Shown: piece by piece, positions 44,253 to 55,222 of the stretch
How the letters are laid out: each line of letters opens with the position of its first letter
Numbering within the stretch: the first letter of the stretch is position 1
NCBI GenBank assembly: GCA_944990035.1
Contig: CALYLX010000115.1
Coordinates: forward strand, 310,001-374,000
DNA length: 64,000 bases
Origin: Clitopilus passeckerianus
Taxonomy: Eukaryota > Basidiomycota > Agaricomycetes > Agaricales > Entolomataceae
Reading direction: 5' to 3'
Notes under the pieces: model-generated
What the model was told of the DNA's origin: nothing
Seen by the model: only the letters and a program-made list of their open reading frames with translations
Database searches by the model: none
Program-made: the position numbers and the translations under genes

Positions 44253-46409
44253 TCAACCAAATCGGGGGTTCATCCTTCTAGCAGGTCCGACCAAAATTGG
44301 CGATCTGCCGACTGAATGGATGGCTCCGTATTCGACGGCTCCCCGCGAGGCTTGGATTCTCCGGGAGCAAGCTCCTGGACTGTATTTGTCGTCGCCACAA
44401 GCCCAAACCACGGAGAAGTGTATTCTTTGACCATTCTGCAGTTCCCGACCACGTCCTTGGTGTGGGCTAGATTCTCTCCAATCATCACAAATAAATGACA
44501 AATATAAACAGGACTACTTACCGGCGAGTCGATTCTTGGCCGTTGCATGACATCCACTTGACAGGGAGACACTCAATAACCCAATACATTGAGTCCATAG
44601 AATCGATGAGTCGAAGTGTGGGCCGCTGTGCATCCAATTCTGGTTGATAACTTGGTGCCCAGTAAAGCCCACACCTACGAGCTTCTTCGATCATCCATTT
44701 GAGTGAAGGATTCCAGTGGGTTTCGGGTGTCCCTCTTTGGTGCGTCATCTCAAGTGTGCCGTCTTTGACCACCTCCTGATCTTCTTCGGTTCTACTCATG
44801 CTTCGTCCAATGAGTGCATTGATGTAGCGCCTTGAACAGGGTTTCTTCCACCTCTGTCGAAAAGCATCTTAAGCCATGTAGTAAGAGAGAAGAATGGAAC
44901 CATGGTGGTACGTACACGTCGGAATGTGACCCAGGGAACCACACCTCCTTGATACGAAATATGCCTCTCTTCTTCTCGGAATATCCCTTCTCGGTCGTGT
45001 ATTCGGGGAGGAATTTCACCCGTCTGTCGTCCAAAGCCAGGGCATGACGGAAGTACCCAACGTGATCCATATCATCCTCCAGGGGTAGTGTCGTCCGGTC
45101 GAAGAATCCAATGGAGGAAACAGTGTCCCTAAAGATCGAAGGTCAGCTTCGAGTGAATTGGCACCGGAGAGACCCACCAGCAGCCAACGAAATGGACTTG
45201 GACGTCTTTCCAGGAAAAAGCGTCTTTAAATGCATTGTCCAGGCCGTCTGCAGTGCAAACGACATATTGTCTCTCGTGTTGCTTGCGTAAAAGAATTCGA
45301 AGACCCAGGATGTACACCACTTGCAAGCTGAGGATGAATATCCTTGCAGAGAGACGACTAATAACCCCCCAGTCTACCAAGCGACCAGCCAGGAAGGCAA
45401 TGGCAGTACCAGCACTAATCCCAACAAGCGCAATGACAAAGTCGCGGAGCTGGTTGCCTTTGCTCTTGAAGGCGGACAAGAGATTGGCGGCATTTTCTCT
45501 GTACATCATCACCACCCCCTGGATAAAGGTAGGAGGTAAGATTGAGCTTCAGCGATTGTGAGCATTTGTTCCATACCTTGTTGACAGCGGAACGAAGATC
45601 GGCTTCATTCACAGCAGCCCTCTGACTTATATACAGTTGATACGCACTTGATCGCATGGAGTTCGTTAGCCTGAGGGTATCAATTTGGAGGGGACACAAA
45701 CGAATGGTCTCACAACGGGATTTGAGCGACATTGCCTTTATGGATCGGGCCCACCTAGATAGGATAGTTAATTCTCTTAGTGACGTCTTTGACAAGATAG
45801 AACGAACCCTCTCTATCATGCCTGCCAATGCACGAACCTGATAGGCTCCCCGAGAGAAGCCTAGGGATCACTGGTAGGTCAGATACTCGTACAGGAACAG
45901 CAGTTGAATCTGACGAACCGAAGAAATAAATAGCATCTCCCTCCTCGTAATGTTCCGAAAGCCAACGATAGGCGTCTACTATTATGTCCTCGGCATTCCT
46001 GCGCTCGTTGCATGAATACATTGCTAGGTCAAGACGAGAGAAGGGCGGCATACCAAGCAAAAACACTCTGGAAAGCTGCCATGAATCTGTTCCAAAGATT
46101 TTTCGGAGACCAACTCGATTTGGTTGCAAATGTTCCGATCCCGCTGTTATAGTACGTGAGCTGGCGCTCGTTCTTGGGAAGACTCCTATACAATTCAACG
46201 ACGTTTGTATTCTGTGATTTTCACAGCCGTTATTGCAAAGTTCCGTCAGATTGAATAAATCGACTGACATAAATGCCGAACTGGTTCGTAGTGCCGTCAA
46301 TGCAGACCACAAGATTCTTCTTCTGCCTTTTTTCTCTCGGGTATCTTGACCAAGTTGCTCTGGGCGAGTCGCTGAATGATCTCGCAATCGGTGTAGTAGG
46401 CTTCTCCAT
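44253..46409 (-). CDS. DUF2235 alpha/beta hydrolase (T6SS phospholipase Tle1-like domain) with membrane segments
   Basis: A multi-exon minus-strand gene; ATG at 46409 opens MEKPTTPIARSF. The DUF2235 core is assembled across introns. Exon 1 holds KKNLVVCIDGTTNQFGIY; the next exon holds NTNVVELYRSLPKNERQL and YYNSGIGTF. EDIIVDAYRWLSEHYEEGD and IYFFG follow, and after a short intron FSRGAYQVRALAGMI, where GFSRG carries the nucleophilic serine. Later come EVWFPGSHSDV (catalytic Asp/His region) and a terminal exon with GRGRELQNGQRIHFSVV. Between them a loop with hydrophobic segments (FVIALVGISAGTAIAFLAG, ARIFILSLQVVYILGLRI) suggests membrane anchoring. DUF2235 is found in bacterial type VI effectors and many fungal proteins. 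The fungal role is unknown; lipid hydrolysis is inferred only from homology. Confidence 0.78.
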
Positions 46410-48885
46410 CTTGATATCAGAAGGGATTGGTCTGTGAAGGGGCTTCCGTCCAACAACAGAATAAATAGCATCGTTTTGTCGCTGTCTGCCTGATGTAACC
46501 TATCGTGTTGCGCATGATGCTTGCTTCGAGGACCTCCTGTCCCATTGCCACGACTCGTTACCGGTCGTATCTCTGGAATTAATATCTCCCTGCAACCAGT
46601 GTGTAAGCGTTCACTATTGGCCCTGATCGTTGGAAAGGGGATACTCCTGAAATGTTGGATCTTCAAGTGGGCGAAGTGAGGAGACGAGCGTAAGCCTGGT
46701 GCAACGTTTAGGATGTGTGTTACTCACGAAGCAGACCCGAATCTTCTGGGCTTCAGGACCTGCGTTACAATGTTTTGAGTGGCAAAATTGAAGAAATTGT
46801 CCCAGTCCATCAAGAGCCTGACAGAACCTAACCGCTCAGCCATGGCATTTAACAAGAGATGACATGATATTTCTCCCGTTGGTAGATGCTGTCAAACGCC
46901 ATATTCATAGCTAGGGGCGAGAGGAACAAGGTTCAGGCAATTATGAAGAACATCGTGACGCGGGAAAACCGTTTTGTGCGAGGATAGAAACGTGCCCGAA
47001 AGGTAAATGAGACCTGATAAAGACAGGTGCATGTACTTGAGCTGCTGGTCGTGACGAGTACTATGGTTCTATGTCGCGCAAATTCGCCCTGTATATAAGT
47101 AAACTAAACAGGTAAGGAACAGGTATAAGCAAGGATAATGTGAAGGACAATGGATCAAACAGTTCCTACGGTTACGAAGGTAATGGCATAATATGTGACG
47201 AGAACTCGAAGACTCGATGTGCTATTGCGGTGGTATCATAATCGGAACCGCCACCGACTGCCTCCCAGCTGCATGGAGCAGTAATCGATTCCTAGTAAAA
47301 ATGACGTCGCCAGGCGGCCAGAACCTGTCTGCGATGTAGCCTGTCCAGGTCAGACGGGAGTACGGTGCGGCACGGTCGGTTTTGCAATCCCAGCAGATAG
47401 GTCGTGGAATTAGAATCGGCGTATCCCACAAACTGCTCGACGTTTCGTGACGAAGGGCAGGGGGAAGTTCGTGTTATGCGGAGAATGCCGTTGGCGAGAG
47501 CGGTGGGGGAGGTGTGTGCATGGCTGACATGCAAGTCGGAGTTGGGCCCAATACGACACAGGTTTTTTTGTAACCAACCTAATGTCTAGAGGTAGAGTGG
47601 GGAGAAAAGTTTGGGCAGGGCCGGCAACTCAAGTGCTGGAGCTGGGAATCGCTAGCCGACGCAGGGGGACGTTTGAGCAGCCCAGTAGCACGTGCCGATT
47701 GTCCTCACTGTAAAGCATTGGGAACGTGTTGGTCGGTTCCCGGGTCATTCCCCGCTTCGGCGAGAAAGGGTTGAAGGAGGGGAGGCCAAACACGATAATT
47801 TTTAAATTCTTGAACGGAGCTGTTGCTCGGAGGGGTAGAGATCGGAATCGGTGGATGGGTATGGCATCATGTTGCGAGTGGTATTTCGGGGAGGAATAAC
47901 CAAATTCCAGCGCGGCTACGAGGGAATGGTGCTTGGTTGGGTGGGATGACGAAGGTGGGTAATTGAAAGGAATGGCCCAGGCGTTACCACCTATCGATAG
48001 GTCGCAGGCCCTAAACCATGGGAGGGCCCGATCCGCTCGGAAATCGAGATAGGCGTTGAGAGGTGGTCAGAATGTGGATGGAGTTGGTGGATACTGGTTT
48101 GAATGGGTTGGGGATGGATGCCCATGCGTGGGCCGGCAGTTCTTGGTCTCCTTTGCTTCCTTCTGTGCATTCCGATAACCCATCCATTCCCATGGCTGCA
48201 CTCGACCTCCTAATACGTTTGATGACGCCCTACCTCTAAGCAGCCTTTCTTTCGCGCATGCTTCTGGCTGAATAGACGGGAGTTTCGCGTCTGCATAACC
48301 TTCCGTCGCTTTGTCATATCCCGGGCGAAGGGTTCCAGTATCCAAGGAGTCCACGGAACGGCTGGCGGGTCCGAGTTGATGAGGGTAGAGCTCGAAGAGT
48401 TCCCAAGTCGGTTGTCTGCTGCTTGGACCACCACTCAAGTTTCAGGCAATGGGAGCATCGGGGAGAGCATTGAAGGCACGGATACCAAGTGGCTGGCAGA
48501 GCCTGGCAAAAAAATTGGAGGAGTAACTGGCAGATATCCTGGTTTCGAGTGAGCGACTGGGATGTTTGAATTGTTGTCGATGGAGCCTCATGGAGGAGGA
48601 CCGAAGAATCGAGAGAATCCCTTGCTGTATGACAAATAGGCAAAAACGTTGAAAGGGCTATCTCGAATCGGCTCAACCCAGTTTCTTCGCCCCTTCTTCA
48701 ACTCTCCAACATTACAAGAGAAATGCGACTTGTCGATAATCGGAGCCTGAGTCGAAAAGTGTCCTGCTGTTAGGAGATTGGTTTGGCTAGGGATACAACC
48801 CAGATCGGCATTTACCGAATGATCTTCAACCACTTGGGCCGATTCCTGACTCCTCTCTCACAATGTCTGCACGTTGAAACCAACC
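46410..48885. other. long intergenic stretch, no gene supported
   Basis: About 2.5 kb between the DUF2235 gene and the start of an F-box gene, which read away from each other. Several short frames exist (up to 123 codons on the minus strand near 48.1-48.4 kb) but with no domain or intron logic. An upstream extension of the DUF2235 gene into the first 250 bases is possible, because the frame stays open in part. Confidence 0.45.
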
Positions 48886-50310
48886 ATGGGGAGCATTTCA
48901 GAGCTTCCTGACGACTTGCTCATTGATATTCTCTCGCGATCGCTGCTTTACTCCTCTCTTTTCAACCATGCCTTAACACTAGGCCACGTTTCTGCCTGGT
49001 CAAGGGCACTGCGACACAAAAAATCAATCATTCTAGTGTGCAAACGATGGGCAGCCTGCGGGACACCATTCTTGTATCACAAGATAATTATACGACGTTA
49101 TAGTCAATTGGGAGATTTGCTCCGTACGCTTGATCATGTCAACCGCGATGGGTTGGCCTCATACATCGTTGATTTATCCATCTCCGAGTCATGCTATGTA
49201 CATGATATGAACGCCGATCTATTTGGTGAAGATTTACAGCGTGTCTATCAGCTTTGTCCTCGTTTAACTCGTCTTCAAATATCTCCACATCTACAAATCA
49301 CCGTTCCCGACTCTCTGTTATCGTCACTGAGCAACATCACGAAGCTTGGTTTGGGCACGGTCTTCAAATGGGAAGAGCAAACGAGAATTTTGATGGGTGT
49401 TTCCGAGAAACTTGCCTCACTCTCGCTGAATCTTGTCGATGAAGTTGCAACAACAGAGCTCGTTTTTCCGCAGCTCCGAGAATTATCAATCACATTCAAG
49501 GATTGGAATCAAACCTCCAACCTCGTCGTGCCGACCACCTGGACGCTTCCCTCCCTTGAAAGCCTTTCAATCCATGGGCACAGGGTCCCACTTCAATTCT
49601 ATCCTTCGGTACAACAGTTCATTCAGAGGCATGGGCGCACGTTACTTTATCTCAGTCTGACTTATTCCTCACATTATTACTCCTCCCCGGTAGTAGGACC
49701 ATCGGCGTTTCTTAGCTCTTGCCCTAATCTCGTACACCTCGCTACGGATTTTATCCCCACCATCGAGCGGCGTCAATCATTAATCTGCGATTCATTCCCC
49801 AGCATTAAAACCTTCGACCTCTTCCACTCCGATAACGAGGAACACCGGCATGATGACTGGAGAGCATTCACTGGCAATCTTCACGGCCTTTCGGAATGCC
49901 TGGAATGTTTTCCCTCCTTGGAAGCCGTTACACTGTGCCATCTCGCAGTTGAGAATCTCTTCCGTTTACCCCTCCCCTATCGCGCTGGCCCCGTCACAAG
50001 CATCTTTAGGGAGGCTTGGAACTGGGTTCGACCGGCCGTTAACCTCAGCACCTCCTACTCGTTCAGACAGATTGATGGGGTTCCGTCTCGCGACTATGGT
50101 GATAACAGGATTGTTGTCTATACCATCTCACCCCCTGGCCCGGGATCCCAATGCGACCATGACTGGGGAGAGGATTTGCTCGAGGAATTTTTAGAAACAC
50201 CCCTGTCATCAACAGAAACCTCGGAATCGCCTGTTGAAACCGAAACAAGCTATGATTCTGATATCAGTCAAGGCGAGTTGGAGGAGATTCGACGTGGACA
50301 GATAGGATGA
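48886..50310 (+). CDS. F-box protein with leucine-rich-like tail
   Basis: An intronless frame, ATG at 48886 (MGSISELPDDLLIDILSRSL), 474 residues. The F-box runs from SELPDDLLIDIL to the delayed VCKRWAACGTPFLYHKIIIR, with an inserted segment between. The tail has LRELSITFKDW, LPSLESLSIHGHRV, CPNLVHLATDFIP and FPSLEAVTLCHLAVENL. The C terminus is acidic and Ser/Thr rich (ETETSYDSDISQGELEEI). A damaged paralogue lies inverted at 61299-62651. An SCF receptor role is presumed; the target is unknown. Confidence 0.8.
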   Translation: MGSISELPDDLLIDILSRSLLYSSLFNHALTLGHVSAWSRALRHKKSIILVCKRWAACGTPFLYHKIIIRRYSQLGDLLRTLDHVNRDGLASYIVDLSISESCYVHDMNADLFGEDLQRVYQLCPRLTRLQISPHLQITVPDSLLSSLSNITKLGLGTVFKWEEQTRILMGVSEKLASLSLNLVDEVATTELVFPQLRELSITFKDWNQTSNLVVPTTWTLPSLESLSIHGHRVPLQFYPSVQQFIQRHGRTLLYLSLTYSSHYYSSPVVGPSAFLSSCPNLVHLATDFIPTIERRQSLICDSFPSIKTFDLFHSDNEEHRHDDWRAFTGNLHGLSECLECFPSLEAVTLCHLAVENLFRLPLPYRAGPVTSIFREAWNWVRPAVNLSTSYSFRQIDGVPSRDYGDNRIVVYTISPPGPGSQCDHDWGEDLLEEFLETPLSSTETSESPVETETSYDSDISQGELEEIRRGQIG

Positions 50311-51251
50311 CGGGTACAAAGAGCATAAGGCGTTGAGTAGGATTTATTTCGTATACTTATGACATCAAACGATTGCCAGTGAACCGAAAGACGTATTCAA
50401 TGATTGTGCGCACATAGTAATCGATATTGTAGTATCAGAGTTGCGTCGGAAATTGCGACTTCAAACGGGATAAAGCAAGGGGTAAAGTTGCCGGTGGATA
50501 CTAGGCAATGCATCTGAAAACTTTAAAGGACTTGAGGAGTTGGCCTTAGCCTTCTGAAGCTCACAAAGTCAGCCTAACGAAGAGCACAGTTCCCTGCTGT
50601 CCAGACAGGAAACATCCCCGGCCCATGATGCCGGTTATTGAATGTCATCATGGTCACAACTTTTGACTTTTTGGTCACGGCCACTCTCCAACTTGTATGA
50701 AGGTAAAAGATGGTTGGAGTCTTCAGAGGCTGAAAGTTAATGATGTCCTTTCTCAGCTACAATCCACAGAAGATGGATGGAGTTGAAGAATTTGCATTCA
50801 CGGAAGCATTTAACTCGGAACCAGTGATGAACAAGAGCACTTGCTTTGGGAGGACGCGTCCAATCGCACTTTTAGTATTTGGTGAGTTGTCTTCTAATCA
50901 AACCCTGTGAAGATACAGTATAATTTGAAAGAATAGGCAGTAGTCATAAGCAGAAATGACCAACCTATCCACTTCTCGGACTCAACAGCACCCCAAACTC
51001 TGCATCCGACTCTATGTTATTGCTCAAAGCTATCAAGGCCGTTCAGAGCGAGACATCGAATCTCGCCTTTGTGAAGTCCACTTCATGCTTATAGCTCAGG
51101 AAGAACTAATACTAAACCACAGGCTCTTGCAGCAGATACTCTGTTGATGATTTCTTACGATCTCACCCCCATGAACATGTGGACTGGTGAAGCTTCTCAT
51201 TTGCATCGCTCAGAAGACTAGCGATGACAATATCCACCCTCAGGATAATAT
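50311..51251. other. intergenic, possibly upstream part of a broken gene
   Basis: About 900 bases. A stretch at about 51150-51215 (LLMISYDLTPMNMWTGEASH) in one frame resembles sequence found before the trypsin-like domain in related fungal proteins. The start of the broken gene downstream may therefore lie here, but stops interrupt it. Confidence 0.35.
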
Positions 51252-51626
51252 ATGCCAAGTCTTCTCATGTCAAAGCTCCACAGATGTGCTTCTCATGCAT
51301 CAGCCTCTGCACTTACTGTAGATGTTGCCTACCGTGAGTCGGTGGCTAGGGGCTCCAGTGGCCCTGAACTGTTTGCACCTGTCTCAGATCTCAACCCCCT
51401 CAAGGCTGTCATCGATCCTGTGACTACTGCACTTAGCTTGCCTATTGCTGGCTTTAAGACGCTCTATATGCAGGGAACAATGGGATTCTACTTCAAAGTG
51501 GGCCAAGATCTATACGCTGTCACCGCCCGACACGTCCTGTTCCCTGAAGACAAAGGGAATAATACGTACTCCTACGTTGGTACATTCTTTCCCCCGAGCA
51601 AATGAGTGCAAGTCTGACCATACCTA

Positions 51627-51843
51627 CAGTGACTCAAACAATTGTCCGGATGTTTCGCACTTTTTGAGTATTTGCTTAATAACTTTTGCTATACTAAAGT
51701 TTGAATTATAGTGTTGGTACATAAAACAAAGCATTTCATCTCTGCTACAAGAATATATAAAAGTTACGTAATTCGGATCAAAGCCCGTTGAGATATAGTA
51801 GAAACAAGTCAGAGATACATCCGGACAATTATTTGACTATGTA
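51627..51843. repeat. left terminal hairpin of the composite
   Basis: The outer 26 bases (51627-51652) contain ACAATTGTCCGGATG. The inner stretch 51818-51843 is its inverse (CATCCGGACAATTATTTGAC). The arms can pair and enclose about 165 bases. The inner arm is 25 bases from the transposase stop at 51868. Confidence 0.8.
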
Positions 51844-51867
51844 CATTAAATATATAAAATTCAGCCA

Positions 51868-52398
51868 TTAGTACTTGGTATTGCCTCCCTTTGCCTTAAG
51901 GACTGCTTCTATCCTTCTGGGCATACTTTCTATTAAGTTCTGACACACCTCTGGTGGTATATTCTCCCATACCTCTGCAACTCTCTCCCAAACTTCAAAA
52001 ACCCCCTTAGCATGAGTCGGATATTCATTAAGCTTCCTTTTGATATGGTCCCAGAGGTGTTCTATAGGGTTGAGGTCAGGAGACTGTGCTGGCCAGTCTA
52101 GAAGATCAATATTATTGTCTTCCATCCATACCCGGACTACATTAGAGGTGTGCTTGGGGTCGTTGTCCTGCTGGAAAATTCTTTTGTCCTCAGGAATGTC
52201 CAAATTCTCTATGCTGACCAGCAGCTGCTGGTCCAAAATGTCCCAATATTGGAAGTGGTCTATAATGCCCTCAACCTCTGCAAGTTGCCCCACTCCATTC
52301 CACCCCATACACCCCCATACCATGATGCTTCCTCCTCTGTGTTTAACTGTTTTTTTTATCTCCCTAGGAATAAGGCCCTGGCCCTTCTGTTTCCATGA
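51868..52398 (-). CDS. C-terminal half of a Tc1-type transposase
   Basis: The frame on the minus strand starts without an ATG at the junction (WKQKGQGLIPREIKKTV). It contains GGSIMVWGCMGW, QQDNDPKHTSNV (second catalytic Asp) and WPAQSPDLNPIEHLW (catalytic Glu, 34 residues after the Asp), ending NTKY and a stop at 51868. No first catalytic Asp or helix-turn-helix DNA-binding domain is present, so it is a non-functional fragment. DDE transposases cut and paste DNA. It resembles but is not identical to the half at 52396-53292. Confidence 0.8.
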   Translation of the reverse strand, partial: SWKQKGQGLIPREIKKTVKHRGGSIMVWGCMGWNGVGQLAEVEGIIDHFQYWDILDQQLLVSIENLDIPEDKRIFQQDNDPKHTSNVVRVWMEDNNIDLLDWPAQSPDLNPIEHLWDHIKRKLNEYPTHAKGVFEVWERVAEVWENIPPEVCQNLIESMPRRIEAVLKAKGGNTKY

Positions 52399-53292
52399 TA
52401 AGCACTGTCCTCACCTTCCCAAGTCATCTGGTGGCCGTCCTCCCAAGCTTATGCCTGCCAACATCAAATACACAAAACTCAATATGTGCATGGGCAAGAT
52501 TTCTACAGCTGTCCAAGCTGCTAGAGTTCTTCAAGATATTACCAACACAACTGTCACACCTCAGACAGTACGCAGGGCCCTCAAAAACACTGGTTGGAAG
52601 TCCTTTAGAAAGGTGAAACGACTTGCACTTGACCGGAAGCATATTCGTGCACGGAAGGAGTTTGCAGGGAGGCATAAGAAGTGGACTGTAGATGATTGGA
52701 AGAAGGTCTATTGGTCTGATGAGACTAAAATCAACTGGTTGGGGCAGATGGAAATGAGAGAGTGTGGGCAAGGAAGGAGGAGGGGCTTAACAAGCGACGC
52801 ATCAAAGAAACCCAGAAATTTGGAGGAGGAAATATTATGATGTGGGGCTGTATGGGATGGGATGGGGTTGGATATGCTACCAGAATTGAAAGTACCATGG
52901 GCAAGGTCCTTTACACTTCAATCCTGGAGGAGGAACTTCAGGCTAGCCTAAAGTACTATAAGGTAAAAGTGAAGGATATAATTTTTCAGCAGGACAATGA
53001 CCCCAAGCACACCAGCAACATGGCCAAGGAATGGTTTAAACACTACAAAATAAAGGTTCTAATCTGGCCAGCAAACTCTCCTGATATAAACCCTATTGAA
53101 CATCTTTGGGTTCATGTCAAAAAAGAGCTTAGCAAGTATAATTCTCCACCTAATGGAGTATTATTGCTTTGGGCAAGAGTAGAGAAGGTTTGGAATGAGA
53201 TTCCAGCAGAGGTGTGCCAGAACTTAATAGAGTCAATGCCTAGAAGGATTCAGGCAGTAGTTGATGCCAAGGGAAAGTGGACTAAGTACTAA
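52396..53292 (+). pseudogene. Tc1-type transposase, N-terminally truncated and frameshifted
   Basis: From the junction the frame gives HCPHLPKSSGGRPPKL, a helix-turn-helix part (ISTAVQAARVLQDITNTTVT, TPQTVRRALKNTGW), and KKVYWSDETKINWLG, with the first catalytic Asp. The frame then breaks near 52743, where one base (a T) is missing before CAGATGG. The other frame continues RVWARKEEGLNK, GGGNIMMWGCMGW, QQDNDPKHTSNM (second Asp) and WPANSPDINPIEHLW (Glu, 34 residues on), ending WTKY at 53292. The N-terminal first helix-turn-helix is missing. Confidence 0.8.
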
Positions 53293-53318
53293 AATTAATG
53301 TATTTCTGTTTTTAAAAT

Positions 53319-53532
53319 CAGTAGCAACAAAACCCTTCCAATGGGTCACCACCTTGTACTGTGTGAAACACCTGCTAAAAGTGGAAGCACAGCCTCAGGG
53401 TTATGTCAGCATCAAGCCAAGAGATTGAACTATGATGTATATTATTTTCAAGATTCTACATAATTTATTCCATCAGCTATTAACACATTTTTGAAAAAGT
53501 AGCAAACATTGGAAGGGTTTTGTTGCCCACTG
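53319..53532. repeat. right terminal hairpin of the composite
   Basis: The inner arm CAACAAAACCCTTCCAATG (53325-53343) and the outer arm CATTGGAAGGGTTTTGTTG (53507-53525) are exact inverse copies enclosing about 163 bases. The inner arm begins 27 bases after the transposase stop, mirroring the left end. Confidence 0.85.
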
Positions 53533-54407
53533 TAGGTATATAAACCTGTACCATTTGGTCAAGGCTCCTCAGCTTGACCTAGGCAATCTACCTAACTGCT
53601 TAGTTCTCTACTTCGCCTTTAAGTTCCTTGCTTCGTCAATCTCACCAGGTAGTCAGTACAGCTGCAGCTGCTGACAAATCTCTGTCTTTGTCTGTCAAAG
53701 ACATCGAGCGTAAACAGTATTACCTAAGTTGTTAGGCTCTGCCTTAACAGATTTTTCATATTCCAGGCCCTGAGATTGACCCAGGCAAGTTTATTAGCTT
53801 AATGAACCCTCGCATGGATGCGCCGTCTGAATTCGACTATCCATTCGACCGTCTCCTCAAGCTCCAAGGCATTCTCTCCACTGAAAAGATATGCATGCCA
53901 AATAACAGAGACCGCAGAGGCAACCCTATGCGATACATTATAAAATGTGGCCCCGCCACGCTCACCACGATTGGTTGTTTGAATGGATTTGAGTCTCATG
54001 TTCGCCGCTACTTCACCTTAGGCGTCCGCGATTTGGTGGAAGCAGCAGTCTATCCCTATGATAACGACTCTGGTCCATTCTCCAGGGGCGGGTACTCTGG
54101 CTCCGTCATCGTTGATGCCCTGGGCAAGTTTGCTGCACTCCTCACTGGTGGCACAGGACCAACCGATTCCTTTGACATCACATTCGGGATGCCAATACAC
54201 TTGCTCTGGGAGGTCATCAAGACTCAGTTTTCCGGTGCCGACCTCTACTTCGAAGACTACAATACTAGGTTCGTCTTTCTCTTCTATCCTCTCGTACATA
54301 TGACTAACAACCTTAAGGTCAAGACCTTAGCGAGACGTCATGCATTGTTTTTGTTTCTACGACTGCTCCCCTTCTCCTATCCCCGCGCTCCGTTATCTAC
54401 TGATTAA

Positions 54408-55222
54408 CTAAGATGAATAAATATGCTAAAAGGAAGAGCGGAGGTGGGCGCAGACACGGATGACGGCAGTGATTATTAAAGTTGTAGGCAGTAAGTTGAG
54501 GAGTCCACCTGGGTAAGATATCTGTCTGCCTTAACGTTGACGCAGCGAAGAAATTAAAGGTACTGTTCTTCGGCAATTAGTCAACAGTTGTTTGTAGAAA
54601 GCTTCCGTAGACAGAGGTAACGATGTTTCCACCAATGAGCCACGAGAATCTTAGCTGGTGCGTTGTTGTCATGTAATTAGGCAGAGCAATGTTGGAGGAG
54701 CAACGGTTTGTGTGAAAGATGGATTTGCATCCTCCTTAAGCCACATGTCAGGAAGGAAGAGGTGAAGCGACAGACCCGTCGACGGAGGCTGGCAAGACAA
54801 GACAAGGATGATTTGGTGATGTAAGGTTGGTGGTGAAAGAACAAATTCCTCAGGCAGCAAGTTGGCTGCACAGGTGGGATGAATGGGGTCGATGATGCCT
54901 CCGTCGCCGTGTTGCTCTCCGACGTGTCCACACCTTTCAACACAGCCGCCCTAGGCAACTCGTTCTGCGCGGCAACAGATATCCTTTAGGTTACTCGATG
55001 TGTCCATTGTTGAAAAATAATGAAGGGAGCAGGAAAGAAAAGGGCGTATTGGCCATTCCCGAAAGCTTAGAACTCTCATTTCCATTTCTGGTCAATCAAA
55101 TCTAATCTCTTCAATCATCTAATCGCAACATGCTTTCTCCATGCTGTGAAGTGCTAGAGTGCCTATAAGCTCACACAGAGACCGCCTTTTGGAGTCACAG
55201 TTGTCATCCCCATCCACTAGGC
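54408..55222. other. intergenic with weak repeat similarity
   Basis: A stretch at about 54830-54960 resembles 57600-57735: both contain AGAACAAATTCC, AAGTTGGCT and TTGCTCTCC-ACGTGT in order. This suggests an old shared piece. No intact gene is supported here. Confidence 0.4.

Larger units (their letters stand above)
51627..53532. mobile_element. composite of two head-to-head Tc1/mariner (DD34E) halves
   Basis: The element is 1906 bases, flanked by TA on both sides (51625-51626 and 53533-53534), the target duplication of Tc1/mariner. The left terminus starts CAGTGACTCAAACA; the right terminus, reversed, starts CAGTGGGCAACAAAAC. The ends share CAGTG but otherwise differ, so they belong to two families. 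Inside, one transposase half points left and one points right; both have lost their N-terminal parts and meet at about 52398. Neither half is complete, so the unit cannot supply its own transposase. The whole sits in a trypsin-like gene. Confidence 0.85.
51252..54290 (+). pseudogene. trypsin-like agaricomycete protein split by a transposon composite
   Basis: The left arm (51252-51580) reads MPSLLMSKLHRCASHA, VDVAYRESVARGSSGPELF, TTALSLPIAGF, and GFYFKVGQDLYAVTARHVLF, where TARHV corresponds to the TAAHC catalytic-His motif of trypsin folds. The right arm starts at about 53766 with GPEIDPGKFISLMNPRMDAP. It continues to NDSGPFSRGGYSGSVIVDAL, GKFAALLTGGTGP and EDYN, corresponding to the catalytic-Ser motif GDSGS; here the Asp is Tyr. 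The middle of the protein, which in the family I remember is a coiled-coil part of over 100 residues plus the catalytic-Asp region, is missing. In its place are transposon sequences (51627-53532) and unexplained flanks. The gene is dead by structure. Function of the family is not established. Confidence 0.7.

Noticed and set aside
47222..48833. Minus-strand frames of 60-123 codons
   Set aside because: No motif, no intron phase that joins them, low-complexity character; treated as noise.
52040..52840. Long plus-strand frame of 266 codons
   Set aside because: It runs antisense through the left transposase half and then into the right half across the junction. It is a by-product of the head-to-head fusion, not a gene.
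51627..53532. Reading the composite as one Tc1 element with ordinary terminal inverted repeats
   Set aside because: The two termini share only CAGTG and the transposase halves point in opposite directions, so a single intact element does not fit.
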